DNA from: Gloeocapsa sp. PCC 73106
Lineage (GTDB): Bacteria; Cyanobacteriota; Cyanobacteriia; Cyanobacteriales; Gloeocapsaceae
Direction: 5' to 3'
Length of the DNA: 64,000 nt
NCBI RefSeq assembly: GCF_000332035.1
Contig: NZ_ALVY01000221.1
Coordinates: 1-64,000 of the forward strand
The position numbers were made by a program, and so were the translations under genes. Positions 1 to 8,746 of the stretch are shown piece after piece; within the stretch, counting starts at the first letter, position 1, and every line of letters begins with the position of its first letter. The notes under the pieces are model-generated. The model did no database searches and had not been told where the DNA came from. It saw only the letters and a list, made by a program, of their open reading frames with translations.

Positions 1-100
1 AAAGTAGTCTTAAAGCCTTTACCCATTTCTCAATACTAATGAACTAGTTTGGGAGATTAACTTAGCCTTTTATCTTATCATACTTTGAGCCAAAATTAAG

Positions 101-1123
101 ATGCGTTTACCCTGGAGAATTGACCGTCCTAAAAGTCATTTCGTAGAATATTTAACCATTTACTATGCTAACAGTGAAAGTCAATTATTACGTACTGCTA
201 GTCGGTTAAAAAATCTTAATCAGAAATTAGTTGGAAATATCACACAGGGAGAAAACATTCCTACCATTACTAATATTAGTGAATTAGGAGCATCGGTTTA
301 TGGAGACACTTTATTTGATGACGCAGTTTTACCAGACTATATTCAATTCTTAGAAAGTTTAGTAAAAGCAAGACAGATTGAACAAGAAAACTTTCAAGAA
401 AATCGTTACAGTAAACAGGAAACTAGCAAAGAGACCTATAATCAGTATGAAATCCAATTTAGTGAAGAACTCGCTAAGTTAGTCAGCAAATTAGGACCAG
501 ATTATCAACCTAATTTAATAACCCTCGGAACAAGTAACAATAGTCCACCGGATCATCTTGTTGTTTTAAAAATTGATTACTTCGGTCCTAACCAGGAGTT
601 TTTAAGAGATTATCAAGAAATTATTTACTGGAATGATTTAACAGGAGAAGAAGACGGTTATGGAGTTGCGATCGCTAATGGTTTCAACAGTCCCCATTGG
701 TCAAAAGTGGTAGCTATTCACACTATCATTATAAAAGCTAAAACTCTTTATGAGAAGTTAGTCAATCTTAAACAGGAACGCCAAAAAGCCCTAGAACAAC
801 CTGAGACCCTTGATAATATTAACATCACCTCAGAAAGAATTAGTCGTCTTCAAAAACGAATTCAAGGGCTGATCGAATTTCCAGAAAAGATTGACCCCAA
901 AATAGTACGAAGCATGTTAAAAAAACTCAACCAACATAAAGAGAAAACAATTGTTCAAAAAGTCCTGAGAAACTACACCGATGGAGATAATAGTAAACTT
1001 CCTGATCTTGAATTTATCAAACAGTTAGTTCAGGAAACAGGCGAACTTAGTTTACTTGATTGGGAGACAATAAAACCAGTTCGGGTTGAGTTTAATTTAA
1101 TTGCTTTATTAATGCGACTTTAA
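101..1123 (+). CDS. Hypothetical protein, 340 aa
   Basis: I do not recognise a family. The open frame is long and begins with an ATG; codon use is AT-rich, as in the neighbouring genes. The protein looks soluble: no signal peptide or membrane segment is visible. A charged, probably coiled-coil stretch (about residues 215-275, rich in K, E, Q and R) follows a central part with conserved-looking aromatic and acidic positions (around YWNDLTGEEDGYG, residues 178-190). A GCGATCGC site lies inside the gene, so it looks more native than the restriction operon further along. It stands alone on the plus strand, convergent with the toxin-antitoxin pair that follows. Function unknown. Confidence 0.7.
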   Translation: MRLPWRIDRPKSHFVEYLTIYYANSESQLLRTASRLKNLNQKLVGNITQGENIPTITNISELGASVYGDTLFDDAVLPDYIQFLESLVKARQIEQENFQENRYSKQETSKETYNQYEIQFSEELAKLVSKLGPDYQPNLITLGTSNNSPPDHLVVLKIDYFGPNQEFLRDYQEIIYWNDLTGEEDGYGVAIANGFNSPHWSKVVAIHTIIIKAKTLYEKLVNLKQERQKALEQPETLDNINITSERISRLQKRIQGLIEFPEKIDPKIVRSMLKKLNQHKEKTIVQKVLRNYTDGDNSKLPDLEFIKQLVQETGELSLLDWETIKPVRVEFNLIALLMRL

Positions 1124-1179
1124 AGATTATCTCCCTAGTTGCAATCGTACTTCTCGTTTATTTATCTACTATCCATTGG

Positions 1180-1641
1180 CTAACGTTTACTAGAATAAAG
1201 CAAATGATCAGGATCAAGCCAAACTATGTAAAAAGTTTCCTCAATAAAAAAACCATGTACTCTACCATGGGCATTACTAGAAAGAGAAATTTGATAGGGT
1301 TTATCAACTAATTGCTCTTCATTTGGTATTCCGAAACATGTTTCACTCACCTTAGAATCGCTCCAATTAATCCCATGACACCGTAGAGATTTACTGCCAT
1401 TACTGATTAATTCTTCACGTGTAGATGTAGATAAATCTTTCAATCTTTGTAAAAGAGTAATAAAATAGTTACTTTTTTTGTTTGCTAATGAAAATTTGTC
1501 GTGTTGATGATCAAAATATTTGAGTGAAAAAGCCAAACTTTTTTTTGACTTATCTGACAATAGATTAGCTGAAATTTTCCCGTGTTTTTTGGGTAATGTA
1601 GTAGGTTTTATTCTTTTGTCTTTTTTGTCATTCTTGGACAC
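1180..1641 (-). CDS. Candidate toxin partner of a Panacea-domain antitoxin
   Basis: This 153-aa protein is encoded directly downstream of a Panacea-domain gene and overlaps its end by 14 bases, the tight coupling typical of toxin-antitoxin operons. The N-terminal 50 residues are very Lys-rich and probably basic and flexible. The C-terminal 40 residues hold a compact motif (HGRVHGFFIEETFYIVWLDP, then DHLLY) that I associate with small cyanobacterial and phage proteins of toxin-like size, without being able to name the fold. Panacea antitoxins are known to pair with toxins of many unrelated families, so role is inferred from position. No signal peptide or membrane helix is visible, so a cytoplasmic target is more likely than a membrane one. 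Confidence 0.65.
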   Translation of the reverse strand: MSKNDKKDKRIKPTTLPKKHGKISANLLSDKSKKSLAFSLKYFDHQHDKFSLANKKSNYFITLLQRLKDLSTSTREELISNGSKSLRCHGINWSDSKVSETCFGIPNEEQLVDKPYQISLSSNAHGRVHGFFIEETFYIVWLDPDHLLYSSKR

Positions 1642-2083
1642 AACTACTATAGAACTCCTTCATCCAATCTTTTTCAATGATTGCTTGACTAGGTTCATCT
1701 ATCGGTAAATTACCTCTTGCTTTCTTCCATGGATCTTCTATATGAGTCATTTTTTCTAGATCATAAGCATCATAAGAAAAATACTCATTTGTTACCTCCT
1801 CTAAATAGGACAAAACATAATCAGGAATATTAAGATCGTCTCCATTTACTTCCTTATCAATTGGCTTCCATCTAAAACTTTTGTATTCATTATATAATTC
1901 CGGAATTACAGGACCATGTACCCAGGCTTGAAAATCTTCTTCAAACAAAGGTTCACCATATAAGGCTAGATACCAAGCTTGAGCATAATAAACAAGTTTC
2001 TGTAATTTCAGGTTACTGACATATGAACCTGTTTCGTTAGCTACGTTTATAAAATAATTAGCTACATCAAAACAAGTTATCAT
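1628..2083 (-). CDS. Panacea-domain (SocA/GepA-like, DUF4065) antitoxin
   Basis: The 151-aa product has the Panacea signature: an N-terminal helix pair with KLQKLVYYAQAWYLALYGEPLF at about residues 26-47 (hydrophobic core Y-AQ-W), then FQAWVHGPVIPELYNEYK at about residues 51-68. Panacea is a modular antitoxin domain that neutralises toxins from many families, and SocA is a proteolytic adaptor of the same fold. The gene is first in a two-gene minus-strand operon and its stop overlaps the start of the putative toxin. An antitoxin-first order is normal for such pairs. Two palindromes lie upstream and could be autoregulatory sites. Confidence 0.85.
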   Translation of the reverse strand: MITCFDVANYFINVANETGSYVSNLKLQKLVYYAQAWYLALYGEPLFEEDFQAWVHGPVIPELYNEYKSFRWKPIDKEVNGDDLNIPDYVLSYLEEVTNEYFSYDAYDLEKMTHIEDPWKKARGNLPIDEPSQAIIEKDWMKEFYSSCVQE

Positions 2084-2129
2084 TTGTATTACCTCTTGCG
2101 GTTAGCTGTTGTATTTAGGGGGTTATCTA

Positions 2130-2212
2130 ATATAAATTTATATCACTAGGGATATTTTTGATATTAAGATTCCGGGGTTTTGCCCAAAATACTAGTATTT
2201 ATGTACTAGTAT
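2130..2212 (-). promoter_or_regulatory. Two palindromes upstream of the Panacea operon
   Basis: A perfect 14-base palindrome, ATATAAATTTATAT, lies at 2130-2143, and a 9-base inverted repeat (ATACTAGTA / TACTAGTAT, 6-base spacer) at 2189-2212. Both are upstream of the antitoxin start at 2083. Such sites commonly bind the antitoxin or its complex, but the AT-rich one could equally be part of the core promoter. No binding protein is shown by the sequence. Confidence 0.35.
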
Positions 2213-2280
2213 AACCACTAAATTCCACCCCCACCATCAGCACTGAGGTAGTATTTTATTTACAAATATAGTTTTAAATT

Positions 2281-2520
2281 ATCCAGTGGACACCAGACGA
2301 GTTTTGATACCGTGATATCCCGACTTCACCTTTTTATAGTAGCTGTAATCAAACTCTTACCAATTCTGGACCATAGTTTAGTCAAACCTATCTTCTAGTT
2401 GTTGAAAGAGCTTGCTCTGATTACCTTTGATGGCTAAAACGTATTAACCTCCCCCTTCCTGATTTGTTTAGCAATTTCAGTCTGGGTTCCCATGGCATCC
2501 AATACAAACTGTGATCGCAC
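2281..2520 (-). pseudogene. Decayed ISAs1-family transposase fragment
   Basis: Read on the minus strand, this stretch gives pieces of the DDE transposase of the ISAs1 (H-repeat) family in shifted frames: FVLDAMGTQTEIAKQI (the second catalytic Asp region), then YVLAIKGNQSKLFQQLEDRF after a frame change and an in-frame TAA, then YYKKVKSGYHGIKTR, which matches the family's position of K-GHGRIETR. At least one frameshift and two stops interrupt it, and both ends of the gene are missing. I see no terminal inverted repeats. It marks an old insertion at the edge of the accessory region. Confidence 0.75.
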
Positions 2521-2628
2521 ATTTTTATCTAAAATATGCTAGCTTTTTATCCAGAAGGAACTTTCGGAAAAATTAGGCACATTTTAGGCGCGATTAAAAA
2601 GAAGGTAGCTCAAACACTTAAATTACAA

Positions 2629-2694
2629 GGGGTTTGGTAGTTAGATGTTAGGACTCATAAGCCTGGGGTCGGCAGTTCAAATCTGCCTTGAGCC
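2629..2694 (+). pseudogene. 3' fragment of tRNA-Met (CAT)
   Basis: The stretch keeps the 3' part of a tRNA: an anticodon loop CTCATAA (anticodon CAT) at 2653-2659, a variable loop, a perfect five-pair T arm (GGCAG - TTCAAAT - CTGCC, 2671-2687), then TTGAGCC and the discriminator A at 2694. The 5' acceptor strand that should read GGCTCAA directly before a normal D arm is absent: the nearest GCTCAA (2608-2613) is about 14 bases too far upstream. The A-G pair at the foot of the anticodon stem also suggests decay. A 3' tRNA fragment without its 5' half is the usual scar of integration or excision at a tRNA gene. Confidence 0.6.
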
Positions 2695-2933
2695 ACTTTA
2701 TTATAAGCACACAACCCTCTCTCGAGCGGTTTTTAAGTTTTACAATCGCCTTTTTTGTGTTTCGCCTAAGATATCTTAAAGCATCCTCAAAGTCCCTCAA
2801 AAGACCACTCATTTTAGGCACGGTTTTATGGAGCTTGAAGCTAGATTAAAAAATAGGTACAATATTTTCAAGCCAATTTATATCTATATCTAGATTTCAT
2901 TCGTTAAAACACCACTGGTGCAAATTTTCAAGT

Positions 2934-3364
2934 ATGAAACAAGGTAAAAAAAAATTCGAGTTTTAGCCTTAGGTTTAATTAAACAAGGCGATCGCGTTTT
3001 TCTCTCTCAAGGGTGCGATCGCTCTACCGGTAAAACCTTTTATCGAGCTTTAGGTGGAGGCGTAGATTGGGGAGAAACGAGCTTAGACGCTCTTAAAAGA
3101 GAGTTCAAAGAAGAAATTGCCGCAGACTTGACTAATATCGAGTATCTAGTCTGTATCGAGAATATTTTTAGCTTCAATGAGCAACCATATCACGAAATTA
3201 TTCAACTCTATCGCTGTGACTTTTTAGATCCTCAATTCTACCAACGAGAACAAATTGAATTTTACGAGAAAAAGCGACAAAAAATCGCTCTCTGGGTAGA
3301 TGTAAATCAATGTCTATCCGGGGAATTATTAGTAGTTCCCCAAGAATTTCTTAAGTACTTATGA
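2934..3364 (+). pseudogene. Nudix hydrolase with frameshift in an A9 tract
   Basis: From codon 2954 onward one frame encodes a complete Nudix fold, with the box G-x5-E-x7-REFKEE (GGGVDWGETSLDALKREFKEE, in pieces) at 3056-3118 and a C-terminal region typical of ADP-ribose/NUDIX pyrophosphatases. That frame has no ATG, GTG or TTG before the Nudix box and is closed by TAA at 2945. The ATG at 2934 lies in the neighbouring frame and meets TAG at 2964. The two frames meet in nine A residues (2946-2954); one extra A would give a continuous 143-aa protein. The gene is therefore frameshifted, read by slippage, or affected by a sequencing error. Confidence 0.8.
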
Positions 3365-3593
3365 TACAGCTACGCACTGAATACCTAATCTAGCATTATC
3401 AAAACAATCACATTGCACCACTACCATATTTAGTAACTCAATATAAATTTCACCACACCCCACACCCTGTCTACTCTATTGCCTATAACCAATAACTTTT
3501 GCTTATCACCCTAGGTACGGGAGAGCCAATCTCTAAAGCGTTCCAGGTTTCTAACTTCATGTATACTCTCTTAAGAAAGATACAAGAATAGCA

Positions 3594-3716
3594 CTAACGT
3601 TTGACTTGTTTAGGAAAATCAGGAACTAATAATGATTGCTTTAATTCTCCCTGTTGATTAAAAAATCTCATAGTACCACTTTCTTCGCAGAACCAAACTT
3701 CTATAGCTTTAGCAAT
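3594..3716 (-). pseudogene. C-terminal fragment of a Uma2-family endonuclease
   Basis: The minus strand reads PIAKAIEVWFCEESGTMRFF, then NQQGELKQSLLVPDFPKQVKR and a stop. This is the typical C-terminus of the Uma2 (DUF820) putative restriction-endonuclease-like family that is greatly expanded in cyanobacteria. Only about 40 residues remain: the reading frame is closed by TAA just upstream and the PD-(D/E)XK core is missing. It abuts the 3' end of hsdR and may record deletion or insertion of the restriction operon. Confidence 0.65.
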
Positions 3717-3809
3717 CGGCTTTTAAAATCGATTGAAGAGTTAGAGTGTCTTTTACATAAACTTTCAAACGAAGGAGAACTAATCATTAAATGGAATCGG
3801 GTAATTCAG

Positions 3810-6779
3810 TTAAAGTTGTTTAAATGCGCAACAGCTTACTCTTTTTTTAAACCTTTCAAATAAAAAATCAAGTAGCAAGGACTTAAATTCTATGTCCTTA
3901 TTGTACTGTTGATAAAAATTAAAATTACTATCTATTGTATCTTCCATAAAATCTTTTACAACTTCATTAAATGTAATTTTTGCATTTTCTGTAGTATTAA
4001 CTATAAAAGAATATTTTAACGATTCACTCTTATCTAAATCAAGCTCTAATTGCTCAATAAATACTCTATCTTTTTCAGAAAAATCTGTGCCAAATTTTTT
4101 GTTAATTTCTTCAATTATTTCCGATAAAGCCTCTAATTCTTTTTGTCGTGTTTTTTCTTCCTCTGAGATAACAACAGGATTTAACTCTGCTTGTCCTTTT
4201 TCTAACTCAATTTTTCCTTGATATGTTTGCTGAATTCGATATTGTTCTAATTCTATATTCTCTTGAACATCTAAAGGCAATGTATCTTTATTAACTGGTA
4301 TCTTTCTAATTAAGTGTCTAGCAAATTGATAGAATTTTTCTAATTCTTTATCTGGTATTGGTAGCAATTGTGAAACAAACCCATAGAGTTTAATAAATTC
4401 TTGTAATAATTTCCGAAAGTTTCTTCTCTCCTCTTCCTCTACTTCTTTTATTTTATCTACTATAGGAGCTAAAATAGCATAAAGTCTATCTTGTGTAGCT
4501 TTAGTATTAAAATAAACCTTAGCAAATGCTTCTACTTCGTTATTTGTATAAAAATCATAATCTTCTAGCTTTGCCTCTAAATCATATAATTGATTAATAT
4601 CTGTCCCTTCAGTTAATTCCACTCTATCGTAATAGGCTTGAAAAGCCTCCTGTATTTCAGAGATTTCATTAACAAAGTCTAATATCATTGTTGATATTTT
4701 TAAAGGATAATAAGTGCGATTTAATCTCGATAAAGTCTGTACCGCATTTACTCCTTGCAATTTCTTATCTACATACATGGCTACAAGTAATGGCTCATCA
4801 AAGCCAGTTTGAAACTTATTAGCTACCACTAAAAACCGATATTCTTCTTGTCTAAAAGTTTCCGCTGTTTTTGCATCAGAAATATACTGTCCAGTAGATG
4901 CCGTATTCATTCCTGTTTCGGTATATTCTTGTCCATCATTTACAGTCCCAGTAAAAGCTACTAAACTTTTATAAGGGTATTTATCTTTCAAATATTTATC
5001 CAAAGCTAATTTATATCGCACAGCGTGTAATCTTGACCTTGTAACTATCATCGCTTTAGCTTTGCCATTTATTTGTTGAGCAATATTAGTATGAAAATGC
5101 TCTACTATAATTGCTATTTTTTGATTAATAGCGTGTTCGTGGAGTTCTACAAAATTACGGAGTAAAAAGGAAGCTTTTTGACTGTCATATTGTGGGTCGT
5201 TTTCTATAGTTTTTAATAAATTAAAATAGGTTTTATAAGTTGTATAATTAGCTAAAACATCTAAAATAAATCCCTCTTCTATCGCCTGACGCATAGAATA
5301 AAGGCTAAACGGTTTAAAACTTCCATCACTTTGTTTTGTGCCAAATATTTCTAAAGTTTTATTTTTAGGGGTAGCGGTAAAAGCAAAATAACTTAAATTA
5401 GGAATCTTTCCTCTTTGTTTAGCTTCTAAGACGATTCTATCTTCTAATGTTTCGTCTTCATTATCTATTTCTTCAGCTTCTGCTACCTCTAAACTATTAG
5501 TACTTAGTACCGATTTTAGTTTTTTACTACTTTCTCCACTTTGTGAAGAGTGTGCCTCATCGATAATTACTGCAAAGTTTTGCCCTCTTAAGCTTTGAAT
5601 TTGATCCACTATGACAGGAAATTTTTGTAAAGTAGTAACTATAATATTTTTACCCCCTTCTAACGCTTCTTTTAATTGCTTGGAGGTTTTATCAATATTT
5701 TCGACCACACCTGTAGTTTGTTGAAACTGTTTAATGGTTTTCTGTAATTGACGGTCTAACAATCTTCTATCTGTTATGACAATAATAGAATCAAATATTC
5801 TATCATTACTACTATCATGTAGCCCTGCTAATCTATGTGCTAACCAAGCAATAGAATTACTTTTCCCACTTCCTGCACTGTGTTGCACTAAATAAGACTC
5901 TCCAACGCCTTTGTTACAAGCATCAGAGACTATTCTTCTAACCGTGTCTAATTGATGATAGCGAGGAAAAATCAGCTTTTCTTTTCCTGTGCTTTTACCT
6001 TTATCGTCCTCTTCTTCTATTTGAATAATAAAGTTTTGTAATAAATCCAATACAGAATTTTTTTGCCAAACATTTTGCCACAGATAAGATGTAGCAAAAT
6101 CAAAAGCTGAATCAGGGTTTCCTGCTCCACCGTTTCGCCCTTGATTAAATGGCAAAAACTTAGTATTTATTCCTTGTAAATGTGTAGTCATATAAACAAG
6201 CTCTGGATCTACCGCAAAATGTGCGAGACACACTCCAAATTTAAATAATGGTTCTCTTGGCTCTCTATCTTGTTTGTACTGCTTTATTGCACTCTCTACA
6301 TTTTGTCCCTTTAAGGGATTTTTAAGCTCGGCTGTAAAAATTGGCAACCCGTTTAAAAACAGAACTAAATCAAGTGATTGTTCATTCTTTTCACTAAAAT
6401 GAAGCTGTCTAATTACTGTAAAAAAATTAGCTTGGTATAATTTGTGTGTTTCTTCATTTAAAGTACTTTCAGGCTGGAAGTAGGCTAATTTAAATCGACA
6501 GCCATTTACTTTTAATTCTTTGCGTAATAATTCTAATGTTCCTCGTTTTTTAATCGTATCACAAAGTCTTTTTAATAAAATCTCTTTAGCATCATTATTA
6601 TATTGTGCTTTAAATTTTTGCCATTCTTTTCCTTGTGTAGCTTGTATAAAATTAATAACATCTTCTGGAATTAAACAAAGTGAGCGATTATAAGATTTAG
6701 AGTTTAAAGAACGGTAGCCATTGTTGATTAGGCTTTGTTCTATAGCTGTTTCAAAGTTCTTTTCAGAAGTATCTATCAT
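3810..6779 (-). CDS. hsdR: Type I restriction enzyme, R (motor/nuclease) subunit
   Basis: This 989-aa protein drives ATP-dependent DNA translocation and cleavage in a type I restriction complex with HsdM and HsdS. The N-terminal nuclease core is visible as D137, E151 and K153 (AELKNPLKG), followed by a Q-x3-Y motif. The superfamily 2 motor has Walker A HSAGSGKS (about 300-307), DEAH (407-410) and FTATP (467-471), and a helicase C-terminal half with NKFQTGFDEP. Length is normal and no motif is damaged, so it should be active. It is the last gene of the operon; its ATG lies 2 bases after the hsdS stop. Confidence 0.95.
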   Translation of the reverse strand: MIDTSEKNFETAIEQSLINNGYRSLNSKSYNRSLCLIPEDVINFIQATQGKEWQKFKAQYNNDAKEILLKRLCDTIKKRGTLELLRKELKVNGCRFKLAYFQPESTLNEETHKLYQANFFTVIRQLHFSEKNEQSLDLVLFLNGLPIFTAELKNPLKGQNVESAIKQYKQDREPREPLFKFGVCLAHFAVDPELVYMTTHLQGINTKFLPFNQGRNGGAGNPDSAFDFATSYLWQNVWQKNSVLDLLQNFIIQIEEEDDKGKSTGKEKLIFPRYHQLDTVRRIVSDACNKGVGESYLVQHSAGSGKSNSIAWLAHRLAGLHDSSNDRIFDSIIVITDRRLLDRQLQKTIKQFQQTTGVVENIDKTSKQLKEALEGGKNIIVTTLQKFPVIVDQIQSLRGQNFAVIIDEAHSSQSGESSKKLKSVLSTNSLEVAEAEEIDNEDETLEDRIVLEAKQRGKIPNLSYFAFTATPKNKTLEIFGTKQSDGSFKPFSLYSMRQAIEEGFILDVLANYTTYKTYFNLLKTIENDPQYDSQKASFLLRNFVELHEHAINQKIAIIVEHFHTNIAQQINGKAKAMIVTRSRLHAVRYKLALDKYLKDKYPYKSLVAFTGTVNDGQEYTETGMNTASTGQYISDAKTAETFRQEEYRFLVVANKFQTGFDEPLLVAMYVDKKLQGVNAVQTLSRLNRTYYPLKISTMILDFVNEISEIQEAFQAYYDRVELTEGTDINQLYDLEAKLEDYDFYTNNEVEAFAKVYFNTKATQDRLYAILAPIVDKIKEVEEEERRNFRKLLQEFIKLYGFVSQLLPIPDKELEKFYQFARHLIRKIPVNKDTLPLDVQENIELEQYRIQQTYQGKIELEKGQAELNPVVISEEEKTRQKELEALSEIIEEINKKFGTDFSEKDRVFIEQLELDLDKSESLKYSFIVNTTENAKITFNEVVKDFMEDTIDSNFNFYQQYNKDIEFKSLLLDFLFERFKKRVSCCAFKQL

Positions 6780-6781
6780 GA

Positions 6782-8116
6782 TTAGTTGCTCCTTACATCC
6801 ACCTTACCTGTTACTACGGCTGATATTAACGCTGTTCGATATTCTTTAAGCTTTTCTATGCTTGTTTGAGTTTTAGCTATTAAACTGTCTATTTTACCCG
6901 TCTCTCGGTCTAAATATTCTGCTATTTCTTCTTGTTCGGAGAGGGGGGGGCTAAACACATTTAATGACATTAATTTGCTAGGATTTATGGCTGGATAACT
7001 TACCCCTTCTGAGTTAGCAACAACTCTTTCAATAAATTCTGGAGATTGAAGCATTTGATAAAAAAAAGAAGGTTTTATTGTTATTTTTGGTGTTAAAACA
7101 GCAAATCCTGTTGATACGATTAAGTTACTGGGAGGATTATTAACTATTGCAATTGCTTTTAAGTAAGTCCGTACTGTTGAGATAATGATATCATTATGCT
7201 TAACTATTCGACGTGCCCTGCTAGGAGCTTTATCAAATGTAAATTCTTGAACTTCTGTAACTTTTCCTTCACAAGTAACACTTCCTATATCTACATATTT
7301 AAGCAAATAAATCTTCGGCGTGTCATCAGTTAAAGTATGGAGATTTATAAATGTTAAATTTTTTAACCTTTTAACCTCCCAATGTGCTGGAATTTCTCCC
7401 AACCACTCCACGCCTGATTCTTTCATCTCTACATTGGGATTTAGCCCCTTAGTAACTACATGACTAATTAATGCCGTTCGTTTCTCTTTTAGTAGCTCTA
7501 TTAACTTCTGTTTTTTAGCTATTAGACCGTCTATCTTAGCTGTCTCTCTGTCTAAATATTCCACTATTTCTTGTTGTTCAGAGAGAGGAGGGAGAGGAAT
7601 TTTAAAATTATTTAATGTTGATGTAGTTAATTGATTAATAGTGGAAGTCAAAAATAAACTTGATTGATATGAAAATAAATTTGAATTAAAAGTGTAATAT
7701 GTATACTGGTTATAAAGACTACGAAAAACTGTTGTAAAAGCTCCAAAAGAAAGACCTTTTGATTTTTCTGTAATTAAGGCATTTTTACCAATAAGTTGAC
7801 GACTACCGTTTCTTGAGCATATAAGAATATCATTTACTTGAGTTATTAAAGAATCAGGTATATTTGTTTTTACAAAAACATTATCATCAAATGTAATTTT
7901 TCCATCCTGCAAGTTTGATGATCTGAGAACAAGTATTCCTTCTTCTTGACTTGATATATCAGAAGGTGAATAAGTCAACCCAATTATAGCTTTACCGACA
8001 GTTTTACATTTCTTCACCTCCCAATGTGCTGGAATTTCTCCCAACCATTCAATACCAGAATCTTTATAAGCAGGATATTTTTGCCAATTTTTAAACTTAC
8101 TCAATTCTTGACTCAT
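6782..8116 (-). CDS. hsdS: Type I restriction enzyme, specificity subunit
   Basis: HsdS sets the split DNA target of the type I system. The protein shows the internal repeat expected: two target-recognition domains each beginning with SG(I/V)EWLGEIPAHWEVK (near the N-terminus and around residue 235), each followed by a helical conserved region, LSEQ-EI-EYLDRET-KID-LIAK. I start it at ATG 8116 because GGGAGGAG lies 5-12 bases upstream; the earlier ATG at 8131 would place this ribosome site inside the gene and deepen the overlap with the toxin gene. The two recognition domains differ in sequence, so a bipartite asymmetric target is expected. Confidence 0.93.
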   Translation of the reverse strand: MSQELSKFKNWQKYPAYKDSGIEWLGEIPAHWEVKKCKTVGKAIIGLTYSPSDISSQEEGILVLRSSNLQDGKITFDDNVFVKTNIPDSLITQVNDILICSRNGSRQLIGKNALITEKSKGLSFGAFTTVFRSLYNQYTYYTFNSNLFSYQSSLFLTSTINQLTTSTLNNFKIPLPPLSEQQEIVEYLDRETAKIDGLIAKKQKLIELLKEKRTALISHVVTKGLNPNVEMKESGVEWLGEIPAHWEVKRLKNLTFINLHTLTDDTPKIYLLKYVDIGSVTCEGKVTEVQEFTFDKAPSRARRIVKHNDIIISTVRTYLKAIAIVNNPPSNLIVSTGFAVLTPKITIKPSFFYQMLQSPEFIERVVANSEGVSYPAINPSKLMSLNVFSPPLSEQEEIAEYLDRETGKIDSLIAKTQTSIEKLKEYRTALISAVVTGKVDVRSN

Positions 8117-8118
8117 AA

Positions 8119-8520
8119 TTACTCCTCCCAATCTTCAATAACCAAATCATTTACACGATTAAATTCATTCACATTATGAGTAACCAAAATCAAATTATTA
8201 ACTACAGCAATTGCCGCAATTTGTAAATCATAAACCCCAATAGGTGTACCTTTAGCTGCTAAATAACTTCTAATATAACCAGCTTTTTCCCCTGCTTTTT
8301 CTGTAAAATTTAAACACTTAAACTCATTAATAAACCTTTGTAAATTAATTAAATTTTGTTCTTTCCTTTGGCTTCTATAAGCGCCATAATAAAGCTCAAA
8401 AATAGTCACAGTAGATATATAAATTAAATCAGGTGAATAACTAGCTAATCGCTTTACAATCTTTTGATTACTATTATTAAGTAACTTAATACAAACATTA
8501 GTATCTAATAAATGACTCAC
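8119..8520 (-). CDS. vapC: VapC-type PIN-domain toxin inside the hsd operon
   Basis: The 133-aa protein is a PIN-domain ribonuclease of the VapC type: N-terminal LLDTNVCIKLL with the first catalytic Asp, a mid-protein Glu in TIFELYYGAYRS, and a C-terminal IGVYDLQIAAIA with the third acidic residue followed by LVTHNVNEF. All acidic positions are intact. The start overlaps the stop of the antitoxin gene (ATGA) and the stop is 2 bases from the hsdS start, so the toxin is translated as part of the restriction operon. VapC toxins usually cut tRNA or rRNA; the target here is unknown. Confidence 0.9.
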   Translation of the reverse strand: MSHLLDTNVCIKLLNNSNQKIVKRLASYSPDLIYISTVTIFELYYGAYRSQRKEQNLINLQRFINEFKCLNFTEKAGEKAGYIRSYLAAKGTPIGVYDLQIAAIAVVNNLILVTHNVNEFNRVNDLVIEDWEE

Positions 8521-8744
8521 AATAACTCTTCCCTAATCGGATAATCCTCTTGTTGAGGTCTAACTAATTCTTCTCCTTGCCAACCTCCAATTACTTCTGT
8601 AAAAAATCCTTCACTCCAATCTTTTTTTGGAGTCTCTTTGACTACTATAGTTATCTCTACCTCAGTATTTTTAAACTCAGAAGGCATATTTAAATGTAAA
8701 ATACCATCTTGACTAATATGATAACTTATTTTTATTGTTGACAT
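8517..8744 (-). CDS. VapB-type antitoxin inside the hsd operon
   Basis: This small acidic protein (75 aa from the preferred start) precedes the PIN toxin and overlaps it by 4 bases. Its N-terminal half could form a short beta-rich region; the C-terminal half is acidic and contains W and P residues (GGWQGEELVRPQQEDYP), as expected for the tail that wraps the PIN toxin. I prefer the second of two adjacent ATGs (8744): AAGGAG then stands 5 bases upstream, while the first ATG (8747) overlaps the hsdM stop as TAATG with only 2 bases of spacing. The class of its DNA-binding domain is not clear. Confidence 0.8.
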   Translation of the reverse strand: MSTIKISYHISQDGILHLNMPSEFKNTEVEITIVVKETPKKDWSEGFFTEVIGGWQGEELVRPQQEDYPIREELL

Positions 8745-8746
8745 CA

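Noticed and set aside
2536-2640. 34-codon frame between the transposase scar and the tRNA fragment
   Set aside because: No ribosome site and it ends inside the tRNA remnant region; probably chance or part of the decayed element.
2595-2694. Intact tRNA-Met with intron
   Set aside because: Cyanobacterial tRNA introns of group I are larger and lie in the anticodon loop; here the anticodon arm is continuous and only the 5' half is wrong.
3654-3863. 69-aa plus-strand frame
   Set aside because: It runs over the Uma2 stump and the end of hsdR on the other strand and has no ribosome site.
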